Assembly (NCBI GenBank): GCA_020854785.1
Contig: JAHFZE010000303.1
Span: 1 to 14,662, forward strand
Reading direction: 5' to 3'
Origin: Methanomethylovorans sp.
GTDB taxonomy: Archaea > Halobacteriota > Methanosarcinia > Methanosarcinales > Methanosarcinaceae
DNA: 14,662 nucleotides
The notes beneath the pieces are model-generated. The model searched no databases and was not told where the DNA came from. It saw only the letters and a program-made list of their open reading frames with translations. Below, piece after piece: positions 1 to 8,287 of the stretch. Both the position numbers and the translations under genes were made by a program. Numbering within the stretch: the stretch's first letter is position 1; each line of letters starts with the position of its first letter.

Positions 1-1
1 A

Positions 2-58
2 GGCAAAAAAGGACTATATCGTAGAATTCCATATGAAATTATTAAAACTGTCAAATAG
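2..58 (+). CDS. possible C-terminal tail of a gene cut by the window edge
   Basis: Frame 2 of the plus strand is open from the window edge for 18 codons and ends at a TAG (56-58). The residues read GKKGLYRRIPYEIIKTVK, a basic, protein-like tail. The stop is followed by A-rich DNA and a small stem-loop at 93-112, which would suit the end of a plus-strand gene converging on the minus-strand lipoprotein gene. The stretch is too short to identify, and an open run of this length can occur by chance in AT-rich DNA. The call rests on residue composition and context only. Confidence 0.3.
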   Translation, partial: GKKGLYRRIPYEIIKTVK

Positions 59-92
59 GTTTTCCTGACAAAAAACGAAAAAAATTGGGCTA

Positions 93-112
93 AGAGAGAA
101 GATATTCTCTTT
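93..112 (+). terminator. small stem-loop between converging genes
   Basis: AGAGAA (95-100) pairs with TTCTCT (105-110) around a GATA loop. One wobble pair and one A-T pair extend the stem outward. It lies downstream of the possible gene tail that ends at 58. The T run after it is weak (TTTAT), so termination is an inference. Confidence 0.25.
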
Positions 113-162
113 ATCAAGGAGTGATAACTGTCAAACTTGGGCTCTAAATAGAACAAGGTTCT

Positions 163-170
163 AAAAAAAA
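163..170 (-). terminator. oligo-T terminator of the lipoprotein gene
   Basis: Read on the minus strand, a run of eight T begins five bases after the TGA stop (176-178) of the lipoprotein gene. Archaeal RNA polymerase commonly terminates at such T tracts. A short AGAAC/GTTCT stem-loop follows at 150-162. Confidence 0.5.
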
Positions 171-175
171 GAAGG

Positions 176-1216
176 TCATGCGTTCTGCCATCCCATATCT
201 TCCATAGCCTTTACATCACTTGGCATGACCTTAAGAGTGTAGGAGCATTGTGCAGCATCCACATTATCCTGAGATACATCTGTGACATCAATACCGTAGA
301 CGTTACTGTAATATGCCACAATGAGCTCTGATGCTGTTGGCTGTTTAAAGAACTGTATATCGCCTTCTGCGTACCATTGCAGCCAGGGAGTCTCATTACA
401 GGACATGTTCCTGTATTCCATTATTATGCGGTCATGTTGTACCATCTGCTGGTCCACCTCATCCCATATATCATCAATGATCACTGACGTGACCAAACCC
501 TGGAACATTCTAACATGTACAATGTGATCGGTTATCACTTGAGCTGTGATCTGATCAGAACGGTCACCATAACCTGCATGAGAACTGACGAAGCTATAGG
601 TCAGACTATGCTGTTCCGGGAAAGATCCCATGATGAAATGATTTAACAGGGTAAGGTTAGAACCATCGTATTTGTAAGTTGGTGCATTTTTGATCCAGTC
701 CTCTGCGATAGCTTCTGCCTCTGTATCCGATATGGTGAGGGCATACTGTCTCAGGACAACCAATGCCTCATCTATTTCCTTCAGTTCTTCGGGCATGTAT
801 TCCTGTGAATATGGGTCCACTTTAACGGTCTTGTTCAATCCCGTCTGATGCAGGCCGATCTCCACTGTTCCAACATCTGCAACTATAGGCTGACCCTCTG
901 CAGGTACGTATATATCGTCCATTCCCAGGAAATCACTGTCCCTGAAAAGTTTTAGCAGATCTGCACGCGCAGTTGCATTCAGCGGCTTGATCAACCTTTG
1001 TGTCAGCTCACGGCCCGGACCATAATAGCTCAGGTTAACAGCAGTATCATTTATCGTAAGCTCCTGAATGGCCATGTTCTGCATCACGAACCCACCATAG
1101 GTCAGATGTGTGATAATTGCCTCATCTGCTATCTTTTGTTGTTCTATGGGCTTTTCAGTACATCCTGCAACAAACAGAACAAGGAGCAGAGTAATAGATA
1201 ATAATATCTTATGCAT
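176..1216 (-). CDS. lipoprotein of unknown function, 346 aa
   Basis: A basic N terminus and a hydrophobic segment (residues 4-17) lead to a lipobox ending VAGC, with the modifiable cysteine at residue 19. This predicts a lipid-anchored protein on the outer face of the cytoplasmic membrane. The start is ATG 1216, preceded by a GGGGGA ribosome binding site four bases upstream. No enzymatic motif was recognised. Residues 35-155 alternate short strands and helices (YGGF; NLSYYGPG; LLKLFRDSDFLGMDD; DVGTVEIGL; MPEELKEIDEAL). This order loosely recalls small secreted DUF6438-type domains, but the resemblance is weak and from memory. Two cysteines near the C terminus (in NMSCNETP and AAQCSYTL) could form a disulfide. 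It is transcribed alone, converging on whatever lies to the left of the window. Confidence 0.85.
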   Translation of the reverse strand: MHKILLSITLLLVLFVAGCTEKPIEQQKIADEAIITHLTYGGFVMQNMAIQELTINDTAVNLSYYGPGRELTQRLIKPLNATARADLLKLFRDSDFLGMDDIYVPAEGQPIVADVGTVEIGLHQTGLNKTVKVDPYSQEYMPEELKEIDEALVVLRQYALTISDTEAEAIAEDWIKNAPTYKYDGSNLTLLNHFIMGSFPEQHSLTYSFVSSHAGYGDRSDQITAQVITDHIVHVRMFQGLVTSVIIDDIWDEVDQQMVQHDRIIMEYRNMSCNETPWLQWYAEGDIQFFKQPTASELIVAYYSNVYGIDVTDVSQDNVDAAQCSYTLKVMPSDVKAMEDMGWQNA

Positions 1217-1289
1217 GCTATCCCCCTTATCAACGCTGAGCTTTTACTGAACAAGCAGTATAAAGCTACCATTGAGGATTGATTGTTCT

Positions 1290-1302
1290 TGTTATTAAAC
1301 CT
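1290..1302 (-). promoter_or_regulatory. possible TATA box of the lipoprotein gene
   Basis: The minus strand reads GGTTTAATAAC, about 80 bases before ATG 1216. With usual archaeal spacing, transcription would start near 1268 and leave a leader of about 50 bases. The 169-base spacer also holds a short CCCTG-ATC-CAGGG palindrome at 1315-1327. Support is sequence resemblance only. Confidence 0.3.
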
Positions 1303-1366
1303 TGGCTGGAAAGACCCTGATCCAGGGATCCACTATAGTAGGTTTCCGATAGCTTCAAGATAGAAG

Positions 1367-1373
1367 AAAAAAA
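1367..1373 (-). terminator. oligo-T tract after the NYN gene
   Basis: Seven consecutive T on the minus strand, 12 bases after the TGA stop (1386-1388), with more T nearby. This is a plausible archaeal transcription end. Confidence 0.45.
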
Positions 1374-1385
1374 TTGTCCAGGGCA

Positions 1386-1904
1386 TCACTTCTTGAGCAA
1401 TAGCCGTTCATCTATCGGATAATAGGCCGTAGCAGCCTCAATTAGCTCTGTGGCAGTGTTCTTAGGGAAAGAATGTACTTCCACCCGTACCCCTGAAGCC
1501 TTAAGATGATTGACAAGAGCCGTGAAGTCCCCATCACCTGTAACCAGCACTATGGTGTCGACTTTAGTGGAGATGGAGATCGCATCAATGGCTATACCCA
1601 TATCCCAATCACCTTTAGTTGACCCGTCAGGTCTTGATTTTAATTGTTTTGACTTTACTTCCCATCCAATGTGTTCGATCACCGACTTAAAGCCCGACTG
1701 GTCTATTTCCTTTGTTTCCACAACATAAGCTATTGCCCGAATAAGCTGTCTTTCTCTGACCACAGCACTTAATAATTTTCCGAAATCCAATTTAGCATAG
1801 TAATAATTTCTGGCCGAATAGAACATATTTTGCACATCTGCAAATACAGCCAATCTCTGACTTGTGAATATCTGCTCTTGATTATCCTGATCGTCTGATC
1901 CCAT
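1386..1904 (-). CDS. NYN domain protein (LabA/DUF88 family, PIN-like), 172 aa
   Basis: The protein is a single NYN domain, a PIN-like fold whose members are metal-dependent RNases or have RNA-processing roles. The acidic cluster of the family is present: D23 in FADVQNM with N26, D99 and D101 in KGDWDMGIAIDA with D107, and D124 and D126 in VTGDGDF. Length fits LabA-type NYN proteins. The frame is also open to a GTG at 1913, but AGGTGA (1910-1915) is an ideal ribosome binding site five bases before ATG 1904, so I chose the ATG. Residues 1-14 are acidic and glutamine-rich with no clear role. The gene stands alone, so context does not reveal its RNA target. Cytoplasmic RNA cleavage is inferred from the family. 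Confidence 0.88.
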   Translation of the reverse strand: MGSDDQDNQEQIFTSQRLAVFADVQNMFYSARNYYYAKLDFGKLLSAVVRERQLIRAIAYVVETKEIDQSGFKSVIEHIGWEVKSKQLKSRPDGSTKGDWDMGIAIDAISISTKVDTIVLVTGDGDFTALVNHLKASGVRVEVHSFPKNTATELIEAATAYYPIDERLLLKK

Positions 1905-2097
1905 TGAATTCACCTGTTCATTAAAAAATTTAAGTCTATTTACGATTAATTCATCATTTTTGTGCTGTTAGAGGTAGAAAGTGAACTATATGACTATTTC
2001 AATAATATTCGTTCCTATTTAAGTTCGATCATCCCTTCCTGCTTCCCACAAAGACATCTTATACAAAGACTGAACAATTAGGAGCAATCATGCACTT

Positions 2098-3306
2098 TCA
2101 ATCATCCAGCCCCTTCCTGCCAAATATATAATTAGCCACTCTGAGAGCGTCCCTGTCCCCCGTTTCTTTCTCGCACGAGTCACTTAGCTTCACTACAGGA
2201 ATATCATTGATACTGTGCATTTTTATCACAATATTAAGAGGAGGGCTTGTCCTGAAGAAATCCTGATTATTGGTAAGGCTTGTACCGATGCCAAAACTGC
2301 AATCTATCCTGTTTGCACAGTGTTCTTTAAGCCTTATGACATCTGCAGCATGCAGAGAATCGCTGAAGACCAGCATTTTATTCATAGGGTCTATTCCCAG
2401 TGACCTGTAATGTTCTATCACCTTGTCAGTAAAACCAAATGGATCGCCACTGTCATGTCTCACACCATCGTATAGCTTGGAAAGCCTAAGGTCGAAGTCA
2501 GCAAAAAAAGCATCCGTACCGAAGGTATCGGATAAAGCTATCCCCAGGTTGCCTGCATAGACCTTTACCCAGTTATCAAATGCAAAATAATTAGCTCTGC
2601 GCAAACCCATCAGGGCAGAATTTCCCATGATCCATTCATGACCGATAGTACCTACGGGCCTTACCCCGTATTTTCGTGCAAGGTACACATTGCTTGTCCC
2701 TGTAAAACAGGGCAGACCGCACAAAACCTCTACCACCTTGTCCTGCAGTCGGAAGCTTCTTCTTCTGCGGGTCCCGAACTCTGTGAACAGGCAGTCATGC
2801 CTATCAAGTTCTTTACCGATGGAATGGATGTGCTCTACGTAATGATCTAGTACGATCTGCTCCCCCGAACCATCAGAGAATGGCTGCTCTTTCCAGCTTT
2901 TTTCCACTGTGCTGAAATATAGCTCCGAGACCGTAGACATAAGTGCCACTTCCCAGAGAATGGCACTATGCCAAGGACCTTTTATCCTCAGGTCAAGGTT
3001 ACTATCCTCAGTTAGCTCCACTCTTACCTCGGAAGGATCAAAACGATAGTTTTTCAGATATTCCAGATACATAGGCTTGAAGAACGGGCAGGCGGATCTC
3101 AGCCAGCTGTACTCCTCGTCGGTCAGCATGATATAAGGAAAGTGACCATCCAATATCTTCCGGATATCTTTTAAAAAATTCTCATTAAAACGCTGCCTCC
3201 CCCTGTTGATGAAACGATATTCGACATGTGCATCAGGGAACAGCTCCAATACAGCCATCTGCATACTTAGCTTGTACAGGTCATTGTCCAGTATAGATTG
3301 AATCAC
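2098..3306 (-). CDS. pncB: nicotinate phosphoribosyltransferase
   Basis: The enzyme joins nicotinate and PRPP, with ATP hydrolysis, to give nicotinate mononucleotide in the NAD salvage pathway in the cytoplasm. At 402 aa it matches the E. coli-type PncB (about 400 aa) along its whole length. Visible hallmarks are [10 protein letters not shown] at residues 7-16, FGTRRRRSF at 177-185, [10 protein letters not shown] at 202-211, GTIGHEWI with the histidine (H223) that is phosphorylated in the family, and later RHDSGDP, LVFSDSL and [10 protein letters not shown]. The start is a GTG at 3306: family members begin just before this DLYKL motif, and the ATG overlapping it (3306-3308) reads straight into TGA. 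It has its own promoter and no NAD-pathway neighbours in the window. Confidence 0.95.
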   Translation of the reverse strand: MIQSILDNDLYKLSMQMAVLELFPDAHVEYRFINRGRQRFNENFLKDIRKILDGHFPYIMLTDEEYSWLRSACPFFKPMYLEYLKNYRFDPSEVRVELTEDSNLDLRIKGPWHSAILWEVALMSTVSELYFSTVEKSWKEQPFSDGSGEQIVLDHYVEHIHSIGKELDRHDCLFTEFGTRRRRSFRLQDKVVEVLCGLPCFTGTSNVYLARKYGVRPVGTIGHEWIMGNSALMGLRRANYFAFDNWVKVYAGNLGIALSDTFGTDAFFADFDLRLSKLYDGVRHDSGDPFGFTDKVIEHYRSLGIDPMNKMLVFSDSLHAADVIRLKEHCANRIDCSFGIGTSLTNNQDFFRTSPPLNIVIKMHSINDIPVVKLSDSCEKETGDRDALRVANYIFGRKGLDD

Positions 3307-3342
3307 ATCTGATCTTCCTGCATATTCTGTGGATATATGCCT

Positions 3343-3354
3343 GTACTTTATACC
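3343..3354 (-). promoter_or_regulatory. probable pncB promoter (TATA box)
   Basis: The minus strand reads GGTATAAAGTAC about 40 bases upstream of the GTG start. Usual spacing puts the transcription start near 3322 and gives a short leader. A second AT-rich element lies at 3383-3395. Confidence 0.4.
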
Positions 3355-3453
3355 TTATGTGCCTGTCGATTATGTGCGGGAAGATATAATATGGGGAATG
3401 TCTGCACGATCTGTCAGTTTTAATTAAGTGAGAAGTCCATTCAATTTTATATT

Positions 3454-3517
3454 AACGCAAGGGTGCTAAGGCGCAAAGAGGCAAATAACAAGTTTTGCGT
3501 CTTCGCGATCTTGCGTT
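3454..3517. repeat. inverted repeat built of 8-base CGCAAAGA-like units
   Basis: The left arm reads as successive octamers CGCAAGGG, TGCTAAGG, CGCAAAGA, GGCAAATA (3456-3487). The opposite strand of the right arm reads CGCAAGAT, CGCGAAGA, CGCAAAAC (from 3515 down to 3492). The first 25 bases of each arm match at 19 positions, so the whole can fold into a hairpin. It lies in a 478-base spacer between pncB and feoA and is clearly more GC-rich than the DNA around it. It resembles dispersed extragenic repeats and is not a gene. The rest of the spacer (3518-3784) is AT-rich with no supported gene. Confidence 0.6.
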
Positions 3518-3784
3518 CAAAATGATGTGAAATAATAAATGAGTATGATATTTGACCAAAAGAAATGAAGAGATAATTTAAACAGATTAAAGGCAACTTT
3601 AATAACCTTTAGTTTGAAATAATTATTTATACAAGTTATTAAAATAATTTTCGAATAAAGGGAGTTTTAGATTTTTCTCCAAGAGTAAATCACAATAAAC
3701 AATGCACAGCAAGAAAAATAATATGACAATGCTACTTAAAACTGTCTTAAAGTATCTAACAAAAAGAATAAAGTAAAGATCAGA

Positions 3785-4018
3785 TCAATTGATCGGTCTC
3801 ACAAGTATCTTGGAAGCCATACCTTTACCCAGAGCATATTTGCAGCCGCTTATTTCGACTATCAGGGAACCCATATGATCCCTGGTCACTTTTAACGGGC
3901 AGTTCTCAATAAAACCCATAGCTTTCAGGCGGTCTGCAAGTGATCTGCTTGCATTGATCCCTGCAACCTTGGTCTCAGTACCTTCGGAAACCATTGCAAG
4001 GGGAATAGGTGGGGCCAT
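3785..4018 (-). CDS. feoA: FeoA domain protein (ferrous iron transport accessory), 77 aa
   Basis: This small SH3-like cytoplasmic protein belongs to the FeoA family, which assists the FeoB ferrous iron transporter. The usual core is present: SLADRLKAMGFIENCPLKV (residues 26-44), SLIVEISGCKYALGKGMA (51-68) and a closing ILVRPIN strand. Length is typical. An AGAGGT site seven bases before ATG 4018 supports the start. The gene is followed by T-rich DNA on its strand (3760-3780) and overlaps a 12-base GATCAATTGATC palindrome at its stop. No feoB lies beside it, so its partner is encoded elsewhere or it is a lone FeoA-type regulator domain. Iron control is suggested by the two operators around its promoter. 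Confidence 0.9.
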   Translation of the reverse strand: MAPPIPLAMVSEGTETKVAGINASRSLADRLKAMGFIENCPLKVTRDHMGSLIVEISGCKYALGKGMASKILVRPIN

Positions 4019-4122
4019 AATTCATACCTCTGCGACAATAGTTTTTAGTTTTTTTGTCAACTGCGGTTCTTTTAAGCATTCATTATCCGAAACCTCGGAT
4101 CAGAATGCTGTGTTGTCCATGT

Positions 4123-4142
4123 ATATTAGCCATGACTAATAT
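4123..4142. promoter_or_regulatory. operator 1 at the feoA promoter (near-perfect 20-bp palindrome)
   Basis: ATATTAGCCATGACTAATAT is a perfect palindrome except for one symmetric pair (C4130/A4135). It lies about 105-124 bases before the feoA start and just downstream of the likely transcription start, where a bound protein would block elongation. The core TTAG-N6-CTAA recalls DtxR/IdeR boxes (TTAGGTTAGSCTAA). Confidence 0.55.
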
Positions 4143-4170
4143 GATTAGACGATTCTATCTAGGGCGTTTT

Positions 4171-4180
4171 AGTATATAAG
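4171..4180 (-). promoter_or_regulatory. feoA TATA box
   Basis: The minus strand reads CTTATATACT, about 150 bases upstream of the feoA start codon and midway between the two operator copies. Usual spacing predicts a transcription start near 4150 and a leader of about 130 bases. The TATA identity is an inference from sequence and placement. Confidence 0.45.
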
Positions 4181-4199
4181 CTTGCCTATCCTATAATAT

Positions 4200-4213
4200 T
4201 TAGGTATGACTAA
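4200..4213. promoter_or_regulatory. operator 2 at the feoA promoter
   Basis: TTAGGTATGACTAA shares 12 of 14 bases with the core of operator 1 (TTAGCCATGACTAA at 4126-4139), and the two centres are 74 bases apart. It lies just upstream of the TATA box. Against an IdeR-type core TTAGGTTAGGCTAA it matches 11 of 14. It could also act on the plus-strand gene starting at 4436. Confidence 0.5.
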
Positions 4214-4435
4214 CAATATGAACACTCACAATCTGAACATTTATTATACAAATAATGTGTCTAAAGTGAACTTAAAAAAAGGGTTTTGAAATACTTTTTA
4301 ATAATACTGATGCTGGCAACTTTCTTGTTTTTTGATGATCACTACTCCTAAACACAAATAAACGATAAGCAACAAATAGTCAGATCAACATAAAAGAACA
4401 TTCTGATATTTTTTAATAAAGTGGGAGTATGACCA

Positions 4436-6592
4436 ATGAGCAATATACCAGATAATAGGGATCAGGTTTCTGAAAACACATCCAAAACACCCAATTTTCT
4501 CATAAATGAAAAAAGTCCTTACCTGCTTCAACATGCATACAATCCTGTGCAATGGTACCCCTGGGGTGAAGCGGCTTTCGAAAGGTCAAGAGCTGAAAAT
4601 AAGCCTGTTTTCCTTTCCATTGGATACTCCACATGCCATTGGTGCCATGTCATGGAAAAGGAATCCTTTGAAGATCCTGATGTGGCCAGGCTCATGAATG
4701 CAACATTTGTATGCATCAAGGTAGATCGCGAAGAGAGACCGGACATAGACAGCGTCTACATGGCTGTCTGCCAGGCCATTACAGGAAGGGGAGGATGGCC
4801 ACTCACAATATTGATGACACCTGACAAGGAACCGTTCTTTGCAGCTACATACATCCCGAAGAAAAGCAGGTTCGGGAATCCCGGAATGCTTGACCTCATC
4901 CCCCACATAGAGAACGTATGGAAGCAGCAGCATGAGGATATATTGCAGACCGCCAGAGAACTAAAAGCTGCTCTGTCCCCTGAAATGGTACAGGCTTCTG
5001 CTAAAAGCACAGGTACCGAACTTAACGAAAAGACCCTGAACAGTGGATACTCACAGTTACTTTCCGCTTTCGACTGGCAGGCAGGAGGATTTGGCCGCGC
5101 TCCAAAGTTCCCTTCTCCACACAACCTCACATTTCTCCTCAGATATTGGCATCGTACGGGAAAATTTGAAGCATTGCAAATGGTCACACAAACCCTGGAT
5201 GCCATGCGCAGAGGGGGCATATATGACCATGTAGGATTTGGCTTTCATCGTTATTCCACGGATGGTCAGTGGCTGGTGCCCCACTTTGAAAAAATGCTCT
5301 ACGATCAGGCAATGCTTAGCATGGCATATACCGAAGGTTTCCAGGTGACAGGCATTGAAGACCACAGGCAGGTAGCAGCAGAGATCATAGAGTATGTGCT
5401 GAGGGACATGTGTTCTGCTGAGGGAGCCTTCTACTGTGCAGAGGATGCAGATAGCGAAGGAGTGGAAGGTAAGTTCTATCTCTGGAAAAAAGAAGAGATA
5501 TATGATCTTCTTCCTCCAGAGGAGGCAGACCTTGTATGCAAAGCATATGGCGTATCATCAGAAGGTAATTATAGAGAGGAAATATCAGGTATATCCACCA
5601 GGCAGAACATACTGCATCTGGCAAGGCCAATGCAAGAAGTAGCACAGGAACTGGGCCTTTCCTTAGATGAATTGAAGGCAAAGCTTGAACCTTCAAGAAA
5701 ACTGCTTTTTGCTGAAAGAGAAAAAAGGGTGCATCCCTCAAAGGATGACAAGGTGCTCACAGACTGGAACGGACTGATGATAGCTGCCCTTTGCAAAGCA
5801 TCCAGAGCCTTTGAAAGACCAGAGTATGCACAGGCAGCATCCCGAGCTGCAGACTTTATCCTGCAGCACATGTCATCCCACGATGGCAGATTGCTGCATC
5901 GTTACCGGGGGGGGGAAGCCTCTATCTCTGGTTTTCTGGAAGACTATGCCTTCCTGGTCTGGGGCCTCATTGAATTATATCAGGCGACCTTCACAAAGAA
6001 GTATCTTGAACATGCTCTGAGGCTTAATGCCTTGCAGATAAAGGATTTTATGGATAATGAAGGAGGATTCTTCCATACTGCAAATGATTCTGAGACCCTG
6101 TTGTTCAGAAACAAGGATCTATATGACGGTGCAATGCCCTCCGGGAACTCGGTGAGCGCGTTGAACCTTTTAAGATTATCCCGGCTAAAAGGAGATACAC
6201 ATCTTGAGGAAAAATCCTATGCATCAATAAAAGCATTCTCCGGCCAGATAGATGCGATGCCCATGGCATATTCCCAATTCCTGCACTCTCTGGACTTTAC
6301 CGTTGGGCCGTCTTATGAAGTGGTCATCGCAGGAGACCCGGATGACCCCAATACCAGAGAAATGATATCCGTAGCAGGGAGATCATTCCTGCCTAACATG
6401 GTGCTGCTACTTAAAGGAAAAGACAGTATCGAGGAACTTATCCCCTATACCAAAGACATGGCAGCAGCAGACGGAAGTGCTACAGTCTACATTTGCCAGG
6501 GTTACAGTTGCAGCACTCCGATCACAAGTATAGCTTCATTCAAGGAATTCATGTCATCAATTGGTCATAAGTGGCATGCTAACGAAAGGTAG
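4436..6592 (+). CDS. SPATA20/YyaL family protein (DUF255 thioredoxin-fold plus six-hairpin domain), 718 aa
   Basis: The N-terminal domain (about residues 18-180) is the DUF255 thioredoxin-like fold. It has the family signature [22 protein letters not shown] (split here as [10 protein letters not shown] and [12 protein letters not shown]), the CHWC pair at 67-70 in [15 protein letters not shown], and [10 protein letters not shown]. The remainder is an alpha/alpha six-hairpin glycosidase-like domain ([70 protein letters not shown]). Family members such as human SPATA20 and B. subtilis YyaL lack a firmly established reaction, so a redox or sugar-related role is inferred. GGGAG lies eight bases before ATG 4436; an ATG at 4430 is too close to it and opens only eight codons. 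A run of nine G at 5907-5915 stays in frame. Confidence 0.93.
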   Translation: MSNIPDNRDQVSENTSKTPNFLINEKSPYLLQHAYNPVQWYPWGEAAFERSRAENKPVFLSIGYSTCHWCHVMEKESFEDPDVARLMNATFVCIKVDREERPDIDSVYMAVCQAITGRGGWPLTILMTPDKEPFFAATYIPKKSRFGNPGMLDLIPHIENVWKQQHEDILQTARELKAALSPEMVQASAKSTGTELNEKTLNSGYSQLLSAFDWQAGGFGRAPKFPSPHNLTFLLRYWHRTGKFEALQMVTQTLDAMRRGGIYDHVGFGFHRYSTDGQWLVPHFEKMLYDQAMLSMAYTEGFQVTGIEDHRQVAAEIIEYVLRDMCSAEGAFYCAEDADSEGVEGKFYLWKKEEIYDLLPPEEADLVCKAYGVSSEGNYREEISGISTRQNILHLARPMQEVAQELGLSLDELKAKLEPSRKLLFAEREKRVHPSKDDKVLTDWNGLMIAALCKASRAFERPEYAQAASRAADFILQHMSSHDGRLLHRYRGGEASISGFLEDYAFLVWGLIELYQATFTKKYLEHALRLNALQIKDFMDNEGGFFHTANDSETLLFRNKDLYDGAMPSGNSVSALNLLRLSRLKGDTHLEEKSYASIKAFSGQIDAMPMAYSQFLHSLDFTVGPSYEVVIAGDPDDPNTREMISVAGRSFLPNMVLLLKGKDSIEELIPYTKDMAAADGSATVYICQGYSCSTPITSIASFKEFMSSIGHKWHANER

Positions 6593-6598
6593 TAAGTT

Positions 6599-6614
6599 TG
6601 TACCTATTGGTACA
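6599..6614 (+). terminator. stem-loop TGTACC-TATT-GGTACA followed by TTTT
   Basis: A perfect 6-bp stem with a 4-base loop begins seven bases after the stop of the SPATA20-like gene and is followed by TTTTAG. It fits a weak terminator. As a short palindrome about 60 bases before the next gene's TATA box, it could instead be an operator. Confidence 0.35.
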
Positions 6615-6667
6615 TTTTAGATGCAGCACATTAAGCTCACAAAAAGTAATTGGATACCAGGTAAATG

Positions 6668-6676
6668 TTTATACAA
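6668..6676 (+). promoter_or_regulatory. TATA box of the VOC gene
   Basis: TTTATACAA is centred about 40 bases before ATG 6712. Usual spacing puts the transcription start near 6698, leaving a very short leader that holds the GGGGGGT ribosome binding site (6701-6707). Confidence 0.4.
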
Positions 6677-6711
6677 CTATTGCAGACTTTAATGTATAAA
6701 GGGGGGTCATT

Positions 6712-7593
6712 ATGCAAAAGATAGTTCCACACTTATGGTTTGACAAAGAGGCTGTTGAGGCTGCGAAGTTTTATACATCTCTTTTAAAGGATTCTAAGAT
6801 CTTTGACATCACACAGATACACGATACTCCTTCTGGAACATCGGAAATGATCACCATTGAGCTAGCTGGCCAGGAGTTCATGCTGCTATCAGCTGGACCT
6901 TTCTTCAAATTTACTCCAGCTATATCATTCCTTATTGCCTGTAGCACTACAGAAGAGGTAGATACGTTATGGGAGCAATTATCCGATGGTGGCACTGCGC
7001 TTATGCCTTTGGATGCATATCCTTTTAGTGATAGATATGCATGGGTGGAAGACAGGTACGGTCTTTCATGGCAGATAATGCACATGGGTGACAGAAAGAT
7101 CGATCAGAAGATCACCCCGACACTTATGTTCACCAGTGATGTGTGCGGGAAAGCGGAAGAGGCGATCAATTTTTACACATCGGTGTTCCGAAATGCAACA
7201 GTTGGTGATATCCTTCGTTACATCGCAGGAGAGGAGCCTGACAACGAAGGAACAATAAAGCACGCAGCTTTCATTCTCGAAGGCCAGGGATTTGCGGCTA
7301 TGGATAGCGCTTATGAGCATAATTTCACTTTCAACGAAGCTATCTCGTTAATAGTGTACTGCGATACCCAGAAAGAGATCGATCATTACTGGGATAAACT
7401 CTCAGCCGTCCCCGAGGCCGAACAGTGTGGCTGGCTCAAAGACGGGTTCGGGGTTTCATGGCAGATCGTGCCCACTATTATGAAAGAGATGATGCAGGAC
7501 AAGGACCCTGAGAAACTGGCACGGGTAACTGAAGCGTTCCTTAAGATGAAAAAGTTTGATATTGCCGAATTAAGAAAGGCGTACCAAAGATGA
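6712..7593 (+). CDS. tandem PhnB-like VOC (glyoxalase/bleomycin-resistance fold) protein, 293 aa
   Basis: Two PhnB-like domains of the 3-demethylubiquinone-9 3-methyltransferase-like type (Pfam PF06983) lie in tandem. Domain 1 spans about residues 1-128 (IVPHLWFDKEAVEAAKFY to YAWVEDRYGLSWQIM). Domain 2 spans about 131-260 (ITPTLMFTSDVCGKAEEAI to GWLKDGFGVSWQIVP). Each ends in the family's D-xx-G-x-SWQI strand. A helical tail ends MKKFDIAELRKAY, common in this family. Despite the domain name, no methyltransferase site is present; such proteins bind small molecules or metals and their substrates are mostly unknown. ATG 6712 follows GGGGGGT with four bases between. It may read through into the TPR gene 46 bases downstream. 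Confidence 0.92.
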   Translation: MQKIVPHLWFDKEAVEAAKFYTSLLKDSKIFDITQIHDTPSGTSEMITIELAGQEFMLLSAGPFFKFTPAISFLIACSTTEEVDTLWEQLSDGGTALMPLDAYPFSDRYAWVEDRYGLSWQIMHMGDRKIDQKITPTLMFTSDVCGKAEEAINFYTSVFRNATVGDILRYIAGEEPDNEGTIKHAAFILEGQGFAAMDSAYEHNFTFNEAISLIVYCDTQKEIDHYWDKLSAVPEAEQCGWLKDGFGVSWQIVPTIMKEMMQDKDPEKLARVTEAFLKMKKFDIAELRKAYQR

Positions 7594-7645
7594 CAAATAT
7601 AGACAGGCATGTATTTGGGATTTACTTTGAATATCGGAGATGAAA

Positions 7646-8188
7646 ATGATGTGGATCAAAAGATCTATGGTCCTGGCTATAATCCTCATCGTGATGTGCT
7701 GCTCAGGTTGCAGTGAGAAAAACACCGAAAACATCACGCAGGGACCGGAAGAAATTGTTTATGAAGAGGCACAGAATTCTACTGAATGGAACAATAAAGG
7801 TGTTGATCTGTTTATTGCAGGCAGATTTGAAGAGGCATTACAAGCATATGATAAGGCCACAGAACTTGACCCACAGAATGAATATGCCTGGCATAACAAA
7901 GGCAATACGCTTGCTTATATGGGCAGATATGAGGAGGCATTACAGGCATATAATAAAACAGTAGAGATAAACCCACTGGATGCAAACACATGGCATATAA
8001 TGGCAGGCGTCTTTAATGACCTTGGCAGATATGAAGAAGCCCTCGAAGCATTAGAGAAAACCCTGGAGATCGATCCGCAGTATGCAAATGCGTGGTATAA
8101 CAAAGGTGCAGTGCTTGAAGAACTTGGAAGGTACGAAGAAGCTCAGGTATGCTACGATAAGGCCAGAGAATTGGGATTGCCTGTATAA
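7646..8188 (+). CDS. TPR-repeat lipoprotein, 180 aa
   Basis: A hydrophobic signal segment ends in CSGC, with the likely lipid-bearing cysteine at residue 22. The position -3 residue is cysteine rather than the usual leucine, so lipidation is probable but not certain. Four consecutive 34-residue tetratricopeptide repeats fill residues 47-180, each carrying G-R-[FY]-E-E-A and ending in a D-P- or N-P-type turn. TPRs bind partner proteins, so this is probably a membrane-anchored scaffold on the outer face. GGAG (7636-7639) abuts ATG 7640 and is best spaced from ATG 7646, which I chose; 7640 or 7649 would change only the first residues. Only 46 bases separate it from the VOC gene, so the two may be cotranscribed. 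The partner is unknown. Confidence 0.88.
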   Translation: MMWIKRSMVLAIILIVMCCSGCSEKNTENITQGPEEIVYEEAQNSTEWNNKGVDLFIAGRFEEALQAYDKATELDPQNEYAWHNKGNTLAYMGRYEEALQAYNKTVEINPLDANTWHIMAGVFNDLGRYEEALEALEKTLEIDPQYANAWYNKGAVLEELGRYEEAQVCYDKARELGLPV

Positions 8189-8202
8189 TGATATCCCATC
8201 TG

Positions 8203-8218
8203 GCTTTATTCTATTTTT
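8203..8218 (+). terminator. T-rich tract after the TPR gene
   Basis: GCTTTATTCTATTTTT begins 14 bases after the TPR stop codon, the kind of T-rich run at which archaeal transcription ends. No strong stem precedes it. Confidence 0.35.
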
Positions 8219-8287
8219 AGCACCGTAAAATAAACAAGTAATACTAGTCTTTGTAAAATATTGTTTTCATTGCGTTTCCATACACAC

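Noticed and set aside
3783..3794. GATCAATTGATC palindrome at the feoA stop
   Set aside because: It is a perfect 12-base palindrome but partly coding, AT-rich and without a T tract. It is more likely chance than an operator or terminator.
4430..4456. Upstream ATG and short frame before the SPATA20-like start
   Set aside because: The ATG is only two bases from the ribosome binding site and the frame ends after eight codons. Regulatory use cannot be excluded but nothing supports it.
4756..5220. A 154-codon minus-strand open frame
   Set aside because: It lies inside the well-supported SPATA20-like gene, antisense to conserved motifs, and its composition is cysteine- and serine-rich as expected of a shadow.
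7803..8188. DNA-level tandem repeats in the TPR gene
   Set aside because: They are explained by the four 34-residue TPR units and are not an independent repeat element.
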